Shown piece after piece: positions 21,830 through 31,736 of a DNA stretch of 57,480 nt; position 1 is the first letter of the stretch, and each line of letters opens with the position of its first letter. Origin of the DNA: Neocallimastix lanati (nom. inval.) (taxonomy: Eukaryota; Neocallimastigomycota; Neocallimastigomycetes; Neocallimastigales; Neocallimastigaceae); assembly GCA_016946835.1 (NCBI GenBank), contig JACVTC010000291.1, forward strand, positions 1 to 57,480. The letters are read 5' to 3'. A program made the position numbers and the translations under genes. The notes under the pieces are model-generated. The model was not told the origin of the DNA, did no database searches, and worked only from the letters and a program-made list of their open reading frames with translations.

Positions 21830-24800
21830 TTAAGATTGAACTTCGTCCCTTGAAGTTAATTCTTTTTCTGGAATGATATAAGGAAAAACATTTTTAATAT
21901 GTACATTTCGATCAAGAAGTTTTCCTGTTTGAGGATCTTCGAGGACAACTGTATTGAATTTTTGTTTGTTAACTACTTTATATGGTCCATAAAAGTAAAG
22001 ATTTAACTTACTTCTTCCAATTAATCTTATCATCACATAATCTCCGGGTTTATAATTTTTCTTTAGTGATTTCGATAGTCCAATGCGATGTTCCCAATAT
22101 TGATTTGCGTAATCCGAATATTCTGTTGCTTGTTTCACCCAATTCTGATGTCTAAGGAATCTTCTAAAAATATATTCTTCATCTGTTTCATTTGGATCTT
22201 TGTAAATATCTGGAAACATTACTTCTAATGGCCAGGTGTCTTTTCTCCCATAAAGTAATTCAAAGCTGCTAAATTTTGTTTTGGAATTTTTTGTTGTTCT
22301 AAGAGCCCAAAGTGCGGATGGTAAATATTCATCCCATTCACTTTCGTTTTCAACTAAGAGTCTTAGAATTTTCTCTACTTCTCTATTACGGTTTTCAATC
22401 ATACCATTTGATTCTGGATGATGTGGAGATACAAAGTGCACCCATGACCCATAAAGATCGATCATCATTTTAGTAATATCTGATGCGAACGAACTTCCAT
22501 TATCTGTAACAATTATTTCTGGAGGACCATGTCTTGATATAACTTCAGTTAAAAATTTTATAACTTCTTCAGTCTTTGTGTTTGGAATGGCTTTAGCTTC
22601 AACCCATTTTGTGAAGTAGTCAACCAATGTAATAATATACATATTTCCATTTTTAGTAATTGGAAGAGGACCAATCGTATCAAGTCCAACACGAGTAAAT
22701 GGTTGTTCAACTGGTGTTACATTATCTGCAGTGTTTTTCGGGATTGGTTTTGGTCTACAAAGTTGACATTTTCTGCAAGATTTGATCCACATCCTAACGT
22801 CATTCCAAATGCCGGGCCAATAATATGAATTTAGTATTCTGTTTACAGTTTTTTCGGCTCCTTCATGTCCTACAGAATGAGCACGATTAATTATATCCTT
22901 TTTGTCTTCATCACGGTAGATAACTTTTAAATAAGTATCATTTTTCTTATAATATAAGGTGTTATCAACAACTTGATAATTCTTAGTGAAGTATTTGATT
23001 ATTCCTTCTGGTAGGTTTAAATCTTTTGGATTAAGATCAGCTAAAATTGTATTAATACATTTTATAATATCTTCGTTGTCTTTTGAAGGTAGTCTTGAAA
23101 GAGCGTCTGCGAAAACATTTTTCTTTCCTTTTTCATATTTTAGTTCAATTTTATATTTGTTAAATTCTTCTATCCAACGCATGTGTCTTCCTTTATTTGG
23201 AATAGTATTTTTGTAAAATCCTAAGAGTGGTTTATGATCCGTAATGAATATAGTTGGTTTCTTGTTACTAATTAAGTACTGACGGAATTTTTGGATTGTG
23301 TAATTAATAGCCAAACCTTCAAGATCAGTTACAGAGTAATTTCTTTCTGGAGGTGATAAAGTACGACTTACACAACAAATTGGGTGTTCCAATTTGTCTT
23401 CCTCCACCTGTAAGAGGACAGCACCGATACCTTGAGTAGAGGCGTCTGTTCTAACAATAAATTCTTTATCAAAGTCAGGATAACATAATATAGGGTCAGA
23501 CAATAAACAGTGACGTATGTCTTCAAAAGCTTCATTACGATCAGAAGTCCATATATATGGTTGATTTTTCTTAAGTAGTTTAAAAAGAGAGTCAGCTCTT
23601 ATAGAGAAATTTTGTATAAATTTTCTGTAATAACTAGCAAGACCAAGGAAGGACCTGAGCTCATTAACATTTTTGGGAGCTTCCCAAAGGGCTATACTTT
23701 GAACTTTAGAAGGAACAGTTTTTAAACCATTAGGGGTAAGAACATGACCTAAGACTTCAATTGATTCTTGGAAAAATTTGCATTTTTGAAGATTGAGGGA
23801 GAGATTATACTTGGAGAATATTTCAAATACTTGTTTTAAATGTTCAAGATGTTCTTCAATAGAAGTAGAATATACAACTATGTCATCGATGTAAACGAAT
23901 AAGCATTTACCAATGAGGGGTAAAAGGATTCTGTTCATCTCCCTTTGAAAGGTAGCGGGAGCATTAGTTAAACCGAAAGGCATAACAACAAAATTATAGT
24001 TTCCAAATTTTGTTGTGAAAGAAGTTTTTTCGATATCTCTGGGATTCATTGGGATTTGGTGATAACCCGAATATAAGTCAAGGGCTGAAAATATTTTAGC
24101 ACCTCTAACTGAAGAGACAAGTTCATCGATGAAAGGAAGTGCATATGAATCTTTAATAGTGATTTCATTAAGCCTTCTGTAATCTATACATAGTCTCCAT
24201 TTCCCATTTTTCTTTCTGACTAATAAAACAGGAAATGACCAAGGGGAATGCGAGGGAATAATTAAGCCTTTATTAAGTAAGGATATAATTTCTTCTTTTA
24301 GACTATCAGAATGCTCTTTTGATAATTTATAAGGTTTTAGCTTAATAGGTTTTTCAGTAGTAGTAATTATTGAATGTAGTTCAAGGTTAGCAGTTGTTAG
24401 CTGACTTAGTGATGTTGCCATACAATTTTTGTATTGATTAATAAGACTTTCAAATTTTGATTTAACTTTATCTGGAACAGAATTGAGAATTTCGTTTAAG
24501 GTAGAGTTAAATTCACGAATTTCTTCATCTTCTTTAGATACATAAATAGCATTCATTAAGGGAATATTATTTGTATTATTTGAGTTAATTATCTGGATTA
24601 TCTTTTTAAGACCTTTTCTTGTTTTCTGATATATGAAATCATCATCTGGATCAATAAGTAATCTATATTTCTTTTGGATACTTCTTCCAAAAATAATATC
24701 AAAGTATGGATTATCTTGATTTATAATATAAAATTTTTCATAAATGTTGCAAGAATCATTAATGTTAATTTTCAATGGAACATAGTATTTAGTAGGTACT

Positions 24801-25708
24801 GTAGATCCATTTGCTAAAGTAATATTTTGTTCTATTATATCTTCTTCAATTTTCACATCATTAAATTTATTTAAACATCCTGTTGTTATAACATTTACAT
24901 TTGCTCCTGTATCGTAAAGAATTTTTAAAAATACTTCTTTCGTTTTTCCAATAAAGATTGGAATAGGAATATTATAAAGAGAGCATAATACATTATCTAT
25001 TTTTGGCTTACATCCTTGTCCTAATTCCTTCCTAAGAGTAGGACTAATAGAAAGTAATTGTGCAAGACTAATTTTCGGAAACAAGTTGTTGGCTTCCTTA
25101 ATTATACTAAATTTATTACCTGGTTCTAACATTTGTATATCTGTCATACTTCTTTTTCTGGTTTGTTTAGTTTGACTGAGAGATTGACTATGTGTTAGAA
25201 CGTCTTTGGTATTATTTTCATTATTTATTTTTCTATGTTCATCAATTATGTTAATTACATTATTCTTATTATTTTCATTATTACTTTCATTATTATTTCC
25301 ATTATTGTTTTCTGAATTATTTTTCATTTCAGAATCTTTTGTATTTTCCTTTGTATTATTTGGTTCATCAATAATAATTTCATCATTATCATTTAATTCA
25401 TGGTCATTTTGTTTTTCATTATTAAGTTCTTCACTTATTTTTCTTCTTCTTGTATTCCTAATTGCTTTCTTTTGATGTTTAACTTTCTTAATATTTGGTT
25501 GATTGAGAATGGATGGTTTAACTATACTTTTATTATTTGGAGAGATTTTATTCTTATCCAAAGTACTTGTAGGCACTTTCTTTTTCTGGGCTACATTAAT
25601 TTGAGGGATTTGATTATTTTCGTTATTAAGGTAATTTATTGATTGATTTGATGATGCAATTTTAGTTATTTTGGGAGATTGCTTACTCCCATAATTTAAT
25701 TTAAACAC
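21830..25708 (-). CDS. pol: Element B Pol polyprotein
   Basis: 1292 codons, uninterrupted. Domains in order: retropepsin with canonical LYDTGANVNV (about residue 265), RT with LDLYSGYHQI, PFGLTNAPATFQ and YIDD (about 609), RNase H (RTDASTQG about 751, ITDHKPLLG about 822), and integrase with H2C2 zinc finger (HSVGHEG ... CRKC, about 943-982). The integrase core follows with GLDTIGPL, VTDNGSSF and the HPESNGMIENRN glutamate, then a GPYKVV motif (about 1239). The protein ends about 45 residues later without a chromodomain. It is expressed by -1 frameshifting from gag; the frame overlaps the gag end, and no separate start is needed. Confidence 0.92.
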   Translation of the reverse strand: MFKLNYGSKQSPKITKIASSNQSINYLNNENNQIPQINVAQKKKVPTSTLDKNKISPNNKSIVKPSILNQPNIKKVKHQKKAIRNTRRRKISEELNNEKQNDHELNDNDEIIIDEPNNTKENTKDSEMKNNSENNNGNNNESNNENNKNNVINIIDEHRKINNENNTKDVLTHSQSLSQTKQTRKRSMTDIQMLEPGNKFSIIKEANNLFPKISLAQLLSISPTLRKELGQGCKPKIDNVLCSLYNIPIPIFIGKTKEVFLKILYDTGANVNVITTGCLNKFNDVKIEEDIIEQNITLANGSTVPTKYYVPLKININDSCNIYEKFYIINQDNPYFDIIFGRSIQKKYRLLIDPDDDFIYQKTRKGLKKIIQIINSNNTNNIPLMNAIYVSKEDEEIREFNSTLNEILNSVPDKVKSKFESLINQYKNCMATSLSQLTTANLELHSIITTTEKPIKLKPYKLSKEHSDSLKEEIISLLNKGLIIPSHSPWSFPVLLVRKKNGKWRLCIDYRRLNEITIKDSYALPFIDELVSSVRGAKIFSALDLYSGYHQIPMNPRDIEKTSFTTKFGNYNFVVMPFGLTNAPATFQREMNRILLPLIGKCLFVYIDDIVVYSTSIEEHLEHLKQVFEIFSKYNLSLNLQKCKFFQESIEVLGHVLTPNGLKTVPSKVQSIALWEAPKNVNELRSFLGLASYYRKFIQNFSIRADSLFKLLKKNQPYIWTSDRNEAFEDIRHCLLSDPILCYPDFDKEFIVRTDASTQGIGAVLLQVEEDKLEHPICCVSRTLSPPERNYSVTDLEGLAINYTIQKFRQYLISNKKPTIFITDHKPLLGFYKNTIPNKGRHMRWIEEFNKYKIELKYEKGKKNVFADALSRLPSKDNEDIIKCINTILADLNPKDLNLPEGIIKYFTKNYQVVDNTLYYKKNDTYLKVIYRDEDKKDIINRAHSVGHEGAEKTVNRILNSYYWPGIWNDVRMWIKSCRKCQLCRPKPIPKNTADNVTPVEQPFTRVGLDTIGPLPITKNGNMYIITLVDYFTKWVEAKAIPNTKTEEVIKFLTEVISRHGPPEIIVTDNGSSFASDITKMMIDLYGSWVHFVSPHHPESNGMIENRNREVEKILRLLVENESEWDEYLPSALWALRTTKNSKTKFSSFELLYGRKDTWPLEVMFPDIYKDPNETDEEYIFRRFLRHQNWVKQATEYSDYANQYWEHRIGLSKSLKKNYKPGDYVMIRLIGRSKLNLYFYGPYKVVNKQKFNTVVLEDPQTGKLLDRNVHIKNVFPYIIPEKELTSRDEVQS
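25656..25705 (-). promoter_or_regulatory. Element B gag-pol -1 frameshift signal with pseudoknot
   Basis: gag ends TGT TTA AAT TAA, heptamer T TTA AAT (25699-25705). An 8-nt spacer leads to stem 1 GGGAG/CTCCC (25686-25690 with 25673-25677). Its loop is TAAGCAAT, and GCAAT pairs with ATTGC (25656-25660) across a 12-nt loop. Stem 1 is the same as in A and E, while stem 2 has a different sequence but is still 5 bp. Confidence 0.8.
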
Positions 25709-26589
25709 TCTTCTTCTAATTCAGGGCAATCATCTTTAACATGACCTATTCTTTGACAATTTAAGCATACATTGATTTTTAAATCAGCAAGTTTCTGAGT
25801 TATTTCTTGTAATTCATCATCTTGAAGTTGTGTAGGTTTCAATGTGATTTTTCTATTTTCAACATTTTGATTAATATAATTATGAGTAGGTTTTATATTA
25901 TTATTATATTTTTGGTAATTATTGTTGTGACTATTATTTATATTATTATTCTTATTATTAAATGTATTATTTTTATTATAAGTACTTGTATAATATGTTC
26001 CATAATTATTTTGAGTGTTAGATTTTATATTTCTTTTGTTTGGTTCTCCTTTATCTTTGGATCTATTTGATTCTACTAATTTATATATCTTCTCCTTTTT
26101 AGACGTTATTTTCATTGCATCTTTTAAGTTTTGCGGTTCTGCTTCTAATAAAGCCTCATAGGTTTTAGTTAAAGTCCGAAATGCATTAATATAATAAGAG
26201 ATTATAACTTCCTTATTTAAATCAATTCTAATTTTATTTAAAAGTGTTTCAAACCTTATGTTGAATTCTGCAACACTTTCACCTTTCTTAATTGTAGCTG
26301 TTGAAAGTTCTAATAACCTTGAATTTTTAGGAAGAGAACCCTTGTAATGTTCCTGTAATTTACTTATAATGGTATCATATTTATCTGGGGTAGTTTTATT
26401 TAATGAATTTATTACTATCTTTCTTGCAATACCAGTAGTAATTGAAATTAAACATTCTATCTTTTCTTCTTCGTCAATTTTATTGGAATTACACCAACGA
26501 GTATATGAGAAATTCCAATCATCAAATTCTACAGTCGGTTGACCTAATATAGGAATTCTGTTGAAATTAATTGATTTTAAATCGGACAT
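25696..26589 (-). CDS. gag: Element B Gag
   Basis: 297 residues. An N-terminal capsid-like region contains FDDWNFSYTRWC and a helix-rich block with ESVAEFNIRFETLL. An Asn-rich stretch of about 60 residues follows, then one zinc knuckle (CLNCQRIGHVKDDC) at the extreme C terminus. It lacks the acidic insert of the A and E Gags. The Asn-rich part is low complexity and probably disordered. Confidence 0.88.
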   Translation of the reverse strand: MSDLKSINFNRIPILGQPTVEFDDWNFSYTRWCNSNKIDEEEKIECLISITTGIARKIVINSLNKTTPDKYDTIISKLQEHYKGSLPKNSRLLELSTATIKKGESVAEFNIRFETLLNKIRIDLNKEVIISYYINAFRTLTKTYEALLEAEPQNLKDAMKITSKKEKIYKLVESNRSKDKGEPNKRNIKSNTQNNYGTYYTSTYNKNNTFNNKNNNINNSHNNNYQKYNNNIKPTHNYINQNVENRKITLKPTQLQDDELQEITQKLADLKINVCLNCQRIGHVKDDCPELEEECLN

Positions 26590-27421
26590 TTTACTCTGGA
26601 ATTTAGAAGTAATTTTGTTTTCTCCTTTATATAATTTATATACTTTATTTTATATAATAATTTATTCACTAACAAAATATTTATATATTTAAATTTAATT
26701 ATTTAATCAAATTTTTAATTAATTAAAATTTTATATATCAATTTCAATTTATTTATTCATTCACTTATTATACGTTTCTTTAATAAGTTATTTTTTTTTT
26801 TTTTTTTTTTTTTTTGTATATCTTCTTTAAAGTATTATATTTAGGAAACAGAGTTATATATAAGGTGGCACAAAATTTTCGTAGCCTTTTTATTAAATTT
26901 TCGACCTCCACGTATTATATATACTCTCTTTATTAGTTTTCACACTATTATTGTAAAGTTTTGCCTTCTCTAAATTAGAGTATCGATACAATAATATGCT
27001 ATTCTCCTAATAAATTTTCTATTCTATACGTGCTCTACTCTCTATAATAAAAATCTACTACTCTCTTTCACCTATTCTAATTTATAGTATGTTAACTCAA
27101 CCTAGAATCTAGTTCCAATAGTGTGTTGTTAACAAACTATAAACCTATATAACCCTTATTTTTTTTTTACTAATTTATTTATTTTTATTTATTATTTTAT
27201 TATTATATTATTATATATATATACATATATATATTTTATTTTTAATTTTAAATTATGAATTTTTATACTAGTTCATACTCTAGTTTTTATTTTTAAATAG
27301 TATTATATAATAAATATTATTTATCCTTTATTTTAATATTATGAATTTTTATACTAGTTCATACTCTAGTGTTAATAAATAATACTTATTAATAATAAGT
27401 TAGCTGCCTCTCCGGTTCGAA
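26590..27421 (-). other. Element B leader
   Basis: Non-coding leader between gag and the primer site. It contains a T run of about 25 (from 26791) and a 33-bp direct duplication (ATTATGAATTTTTATACTAG and following) at about 27254 and 27341. It has none of the conserved leader elements of A and E. Confidence 0.5.
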
Positions 27422-27427
27422 GGACCA
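27407..27427 (-). promoter_or_regulatory. Element B candidate primer-binding site
   Basis: Minus-strand TGGTCCTTCGAACCGGAGA begins 1 nt inside the 5' LTR. It differs completely from the A/E/D sites. The complement does not fold into an obvious canonical tRNA T arm plus acceptor, so the primer is uncertain. Confidence 0.5.
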
Positions 27428-27428
27428 C

Positions 27429-28181
27429 TGATAAATTTTAGAAATTATCTTAATTTTAATATAGAATTAAAAAGTGATAATTTCAATTTATTTTAATAAT
27501 AACTGTATAAGTTATTTATGAATTAAAAATGTTTTATTAAAAATAACACTAAAAATTTGGTTTATTAGAACACTTGTTTTCTAATATTTTATTTTATAAA
27601 TCTTTTATTAAAATTTATTAAACATTACAAAATTTAAAGTGATTATTAAAATTATAAAATTAATTAATAATAATAATAAAAATAATAATATTTACATGAA
27701 ATATTTACAAGTATTTATATTTTTCTTTAAAATTAAACTATTTATAATTTATAAATAAAAAGAATAATTAAATAAAATAAAAGTAATAAAATTAATAATA
27801 AAATAAATATTTAATAATAAAATAAATAAATTTGTTTATTATAAAAATAATTAAAAATATTTTGTTATTTAAATTAATAAATTTTGTTATTATAAAATTA
27901 TTATTTAATTATAAAATTAATTATAAAAATTATTATAAAACTAATTATTAAAACTAATTATTTTATTTTAAATTTAATCTTAATATTTTTATTTTGAAAA
28001 ATATATAATATTTCTTTCATATCTTAGTATTAATGTAATTTTTAAGTGTAATTTATTTGTTTTAATTAATTAATTAATTAATTTTTTTTTATTTTATTAA
28101 ATTATTATTAAACTTGGCTAAATTTAGTTTTGATTTTATGTATAATAAATTTTCAAGATTTATTAATTTTGTTATTTATCA
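27429..28181 (-). repeat. Element B 5' LTR
   Basis: 753 bp with TG...CA ends, nearly identical to 21063-21817. Confidence 0.85.
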
Positions 28182-28184
28182 AAA

Positions 28185-29208
28185 TGGTTTGGTTCGGGGT
28201 TTTTATAAAAATTATTCAAAAATTATAAATAAAATTAAAACAATAATAAAAATAAAAATAAAAGATTAATATAAACAAATAAAAATAAATAAACAATATA
28301 ACTTTTTAAAATTTGATTTTTATAATTCTTTTATTAAATTTTTTTATTTAAAAATTATAATGTTAGAATTACAATATAAAAAAAATACAATTTTTTTTAC
28401 TGTTATTTATATTTTTTTCTTAAAATAATAGAAATGGTAAAGCCATTTCTTTGTATAATAAAAATTAATTATTATTAATAATTTTTATATTATTTTTTTT
28501 TTTTTATTGTTAATATAATTATTATTTACTTATAATAAATAATGCTTATATATTAATCTATTACTAATTATTTATTACTAATCTACTTAATTATATATTT
28601 TAAAAGACAATTTTTTTATTTTACAGAAATTAATTCTGTGGTTTAGTAATATTTATTTAATCCTAAAGTTTAATTTTACTAAGTTTAGAAAAATAATATT
28701 ATTTAAATTGTTAATATAAAATTTATAATCATTTCATCAAATTTATAATATAATATTTATAATAAAACATATAATAATAATATAACTATTTTCTTTTATG
28801 TTTAATTTTTTTTTTTTTTTTTTTTTTTATTAGTAATCATTAATACAATATTTAATCTGGAATTTTCCAAAGAAATAATTAATATTGATAAGTTTACTAT
28901 TAATAAAAGAATTATTGATAAGATTTTGATAATTAAGAAAATTGATAAAATAAACTATATAATATTGATAAGGATTTTAATAATAATAAAATATAGATAA
29001 GAATAATAAAAGTAGTATAGATAAGGAATTAATATTAAATACACTTTTTTAAATAGTATAATTTAATTTGTACTAATTAGGAATATAGATGAATTTATTA
29101 GAATATAGAAAGTTCCAAAAGAATAAAGAATCAAATAATTTATTTAAGGGTTAAATAAATCATTTAAGATGAATAACCAAAAGAACATTATTTGGGCATT
29201 CTTCATCA
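28185..29208. repeat. Solo LTR M
   Basis: About 1.0 kb, beginning TGGTTTGGTTCGGGG and ending GCATTCTTCATCA. It abuts element B on the left (spacer AAA) and LTR G on the right (spacer AAAA). No ORF. Its start resembles the LTR start of element A (TTCGGG after TG). Confidence 0.5.
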
Positions 29209-29212
29209 AAAA

Positions 29213-29696
29213 TGATACGTTATTTTATTAATCTTTATTATTAATATTTTAGTATCAATATTTTTGTGAGTTTGCAAGATAGTATAAAATAAAATAGTAT
29301 ATTCTAATATAGAAATATATAATTACTACACACTTTATTTTAAAACAGAATTTTAAGAATTATTTTTGTCGTTTTATTTTATTTTATTTAATTTATTATG
29401 TCGTAATACAATTTTATAATAAAGTATTATAAAAAAAATCTTATTAACTATTTATTTCTAACTTATTACTATATTATATTTTATAAATAAATATATTCCC
29501 CGAATATATTTATCTTAACTAATGTATATCTATTTTCTCCAAAAAAAACCACCCTTTAAAAAATTTATAATAATTTTTCTTTTTATACTTTTAATTTACT
29601 ATAATTTAAATCCTATTGGCTGTTAATTAATTAAATAAATTTGAATAATTTTATATTATTATTTATTATTGTGATATAATTAATTATTATATTTTA
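29213..29696. repeat. LTR G, left part (interrupted by element C)
   Basis: It begins TGATACGTTATTTTATT, similar to the LTR of element D (TGATACGGTATTTTATT). Element C is inserted after 29696, and the sequence resumes at 36743 and ends at about 36788 (GTAGCA). It is a solo LTR of a D-related family. Confidence 0.55.
29692..29696. other. Target-site duplication of element C (left copy)
   Basis: TTTTA lies directly before the element C 5' LTR and again directly after its 3' LTR (36738-36742). A 5-bp duplication is typical of Ty3/gypsy integration. Confidence 0.85.
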
Positions 29697-30135
29697 TGTT
29701 GAAATTATAACTGAATTGAAATCTCAATTTCAGTTATTTACATTTCAATAGTTAACAAATATTATTTATTTAATTATAAATAATATATATATTTAAATAA
29801 TTAATAATTAATATAAATTCTTATTTAATATTTAAGGAATTATCTTAGGCCTAATAATTCTGAGAATATTAGTAAATAAGATTTATATTAATAATTTCAA
29901 TTATCTACATATGACGTCACATGTATTTATTTATATTATGTTTATATATATGTTTACATCATATATATTAACTACTATTTTTAATTATTCAAATTAATTA
30001 TATAATTATAAATTAAATTTATTTAGTTATATTAAATATTTTAAACATATCGATATTGTTATTATCTTAATATTTTACTAATATTCATATTACTATATTA
30101 TTAATATCTTATAATTAAATATTATTATTATGTAA

Positions 30136-30189
30136 CTTACAAAGTATAAAAGAAAGATGTAAAAATCTATCTTTTATGTTCTTTGTAAG
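30136..30189 (+). promoter_or_regulatory. TATA-containing inverted repeat in LTR C
   Basis: CTTACAAAG (30136-30144) and CTTTGTAAG (30181-30189) are perfect inverted arms. Inside them ATAAAAGA and TCTTTTAT also pair, and the TATA-like box lies in the left arm. Transcription about 30-40 bp downstream would start near the right arm. Confidence 0.6.
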
Positions 30190-30197
30190 GTTATTGT
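30185..30197 (+). promoter_or_regulatory. Probable transcript 5' end acting as self-primer
   Basis: GTAAGGTTATTGT is complementary to ACAATAACCTTAC at 30430-30442, across the LTR/internal boundary where a primer site should be. In fission yeast Tf1 the 5' end of the transcript primes reverse transcription in this way. The start site here is inferred from the TATA position. Confidence 0.6.
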
Positions 30198-30432
30198 ACT
30201 TACAATAATTATATACTAATAATTCAATAAATAAAAATTTTCATAAATCCTTCAAAGAAATTATTATTTAAAATATTCTTAGATATTAAGTGTTTAAATA
30301 ACCTAACTATTTATCTTATATTATTTTTATATTATTATTAATTAATTATTGTTGGATTATTAATATATAATTCAACATATTAACCTAGTAACGTTATTAA
30401 TCATAAAACTATTTTATATCTTAATTTTAACA

Positions 30433-30442
30433 ATAACCTTAC
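30433..30442 (+). promoter_or_regulatory. Element C primer-binding site (self-complementary)
   Basis: ATAACCTTAC immediately follows the 5' LTR. It pairs, with the final ACA of the LTR, to 13 nt at 30185-30197. No tRNA-type TGG site is present at this position. Confidence 0.6.
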
Positions 30443-30465
30443 CGAGTTTTGGTTACTACTTTAAT

Positions 30466-31542
30466 ATGTCTTTTTACAATAATGTATGGGCTGACATTGC
30501 TCCAATGTCAGAAGTTAATAAATTAAGGTCTGACGCCCAAGTTACTGTATCCGAATTGGCTTCTTCTGTTAATGATAGTTTTTTATTAAAAGAAGATTTT
30601 AATGAATATAACAAGGACTTACAAAAAAAACTTTATACACTTTACAAAGATAATAAAAATATTATTAATCAATTATCTAATTTAACAAAAATTTTAGATG
30701 AAAAGTTAAATATAAATATTGCTACAAATGATATTCCTTCTACTAGTCAAACACAAGAGGATAATGTATCTACCACTACTAGACGTGATGATGACAATGA
30801 TGTTATTATGAGGAATGCTTTTTCAAACCGTTTACAACAAGTTCCTGAACCTGGATTTTTCTCTGGAGATACTAAAGAAACTGATCTATTCTGTCAACTT
30901 TGTGAAGATACTTTTAAAACATATCCAAATTCAGAAGCTACAGAAGATATCAAAATTAACTTTATTAAATCCCGTTTGAGGGATGGCGCTCGTAATTGGT
31001 ATCTAGCTACGTACAAGGATACTAACCCAAAAACTCTTTCTGAATTGACTACTGAATTAAGAAAAGCATTTTCCAACGTTGCAAGCAAAAAATTAGCTAA
31101 GATTCAATTAATAAAATTGAAACATAATTATGGGAAAATAAATGATTATATTGAACAATTTAGAACTCTTTCGAATGGTCTTGGATTCAGTGAAGAAGCC
31201 TTAGTTTTAATTTTTTATAATGGGTTACATTCAAAATTCCAAGAAGTAATTGAAGAAATGGAAGAATTCCCTGTTGATCTTGGTACTATTTATACTAAAT
31301 GTATTTTACTTGAAAATACATTAAAAACAAAAAATCAAATAAAAACAAATAATGGTAATTCAAAACTTTTTAGAAGCAGTAATAATAAACATTCAAAACA
31401 CGTTAGTACCCATATTAATCATGATAAAAATTATAATTCTAATAACAATTATAATAACAAAAGTAATTATAATAATAATTACAATAATAACAATTATAAT
31501 AGTAATAAAACTAGTAGCAATAGTAATAAAACAAAAAACTAA
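30466..31542 (+). CDS. gag: Element C Gag
   Basis: 358 residues. A helical N-terminal region is followed by a retrotransposon-Gag-like domain at about residues 120-270 (GFFSGDTKETDLF, RLRDGARNWY, LRKAFSNV, YIEQFRTLSNGL, LIFYNGLHSKFQE). An Asn/Lys-rich tail follows, and there is no zinc knuckle, unlike A, B and E. The tail probably binds nucleic acid through its Lys residues. It ends AAA AAC TAA, which forms the slippery site for pol. Confidence 0.88.
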   Translation: MSFYNNVWADIAPMSEVNKLRSDAQVTVSELASSVNDSFLLKEDFNEYNKDLQKKLYTLYKDNKNIINQLSNLTKILDEKLNINIATNDIPSTSQTQEDNVSTTTRRDDDNDVIMRNAFSNRLQQVPEPGFFSGDTKETDLFCQLCEDTFKTYPNSEATEDIKINFIKSRLRDGARNWYLATYKDTNPKTLSELTTELRKAFSNVASKKLAKIQLIKLKHNYGKINDYIEQFRTLSNGLGFSEEALVLIFYNGLHSKFQEVIEEMEEFPVDLGTIYTKCILLENTLKTKNQIKTNNGNSKLFRSSNNKHSKHVSTHINHDKNYNSNNNYNNKSNYNNNYNNNNYNSNKTSSNSNKTKN

Positions 31543-31566
31543 ACAATGGACTTCAACAGAAGTCCA
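31533..31566 (+). promoter_or_regulatory. Element C gag-pol -1 frameshift signal
   Basis: Heptamer A AAA AAC (31533-31539) in the gag frame, with the gag stop immediately after. An 8-nt spacer leads to a perfect 7-bp hairpin TGGACTT/AAGTCCA (31547-31553 with 31560-31566) with loop CAACAG. The -1 frame is open from 31530 into pol. No downstream partner for the loop was seen, so this is a simple hairpin rather than a pseudoknot. Confidence 0.85.
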
Positions 31567-31736
31567 ATATAATAAAAAACACAAGAATTCTTCATTATAA
31601 TTTTCCTACATTTAATAATGTAGTAAATAAAAAATTACCTTCAACTTTCCTTTTATTTGATACATATATTCCAACAACATTTTCAAATAATATAAAAAAT
31701 ATTAAAAATGATAATAATAAATTAAAAACTGAATCG

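Larger units (their letters stand above)
21063..28181 (-). mobile_element. Ty3/gypsy LTR retrotransposon B (frames intact)
   Basis: An element of about 7.1 kb with LTRs of 755 and 753 bp that differ by two substitutions and the length of one T run, so a recent insertion. gag and pol are uninterrupted. It abuts element A (spacer AAAAA) and solo LTR M (spacer AAA). B is the family most distant from A and E on this strand: a canonical protease motif and a different primer site, but the same frameshift architecture. Confidence 0.9.
29697..30432 (+). repeat. Element C 5' LTR
   Basis: 736 bp, TGTTGAAATTATAAC to CTTAATTTTAACA, apparently identical to 36002-36737. It contains a TATA-like box (TATAAAAG, 30145-30152). 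Confidence 0.92.
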
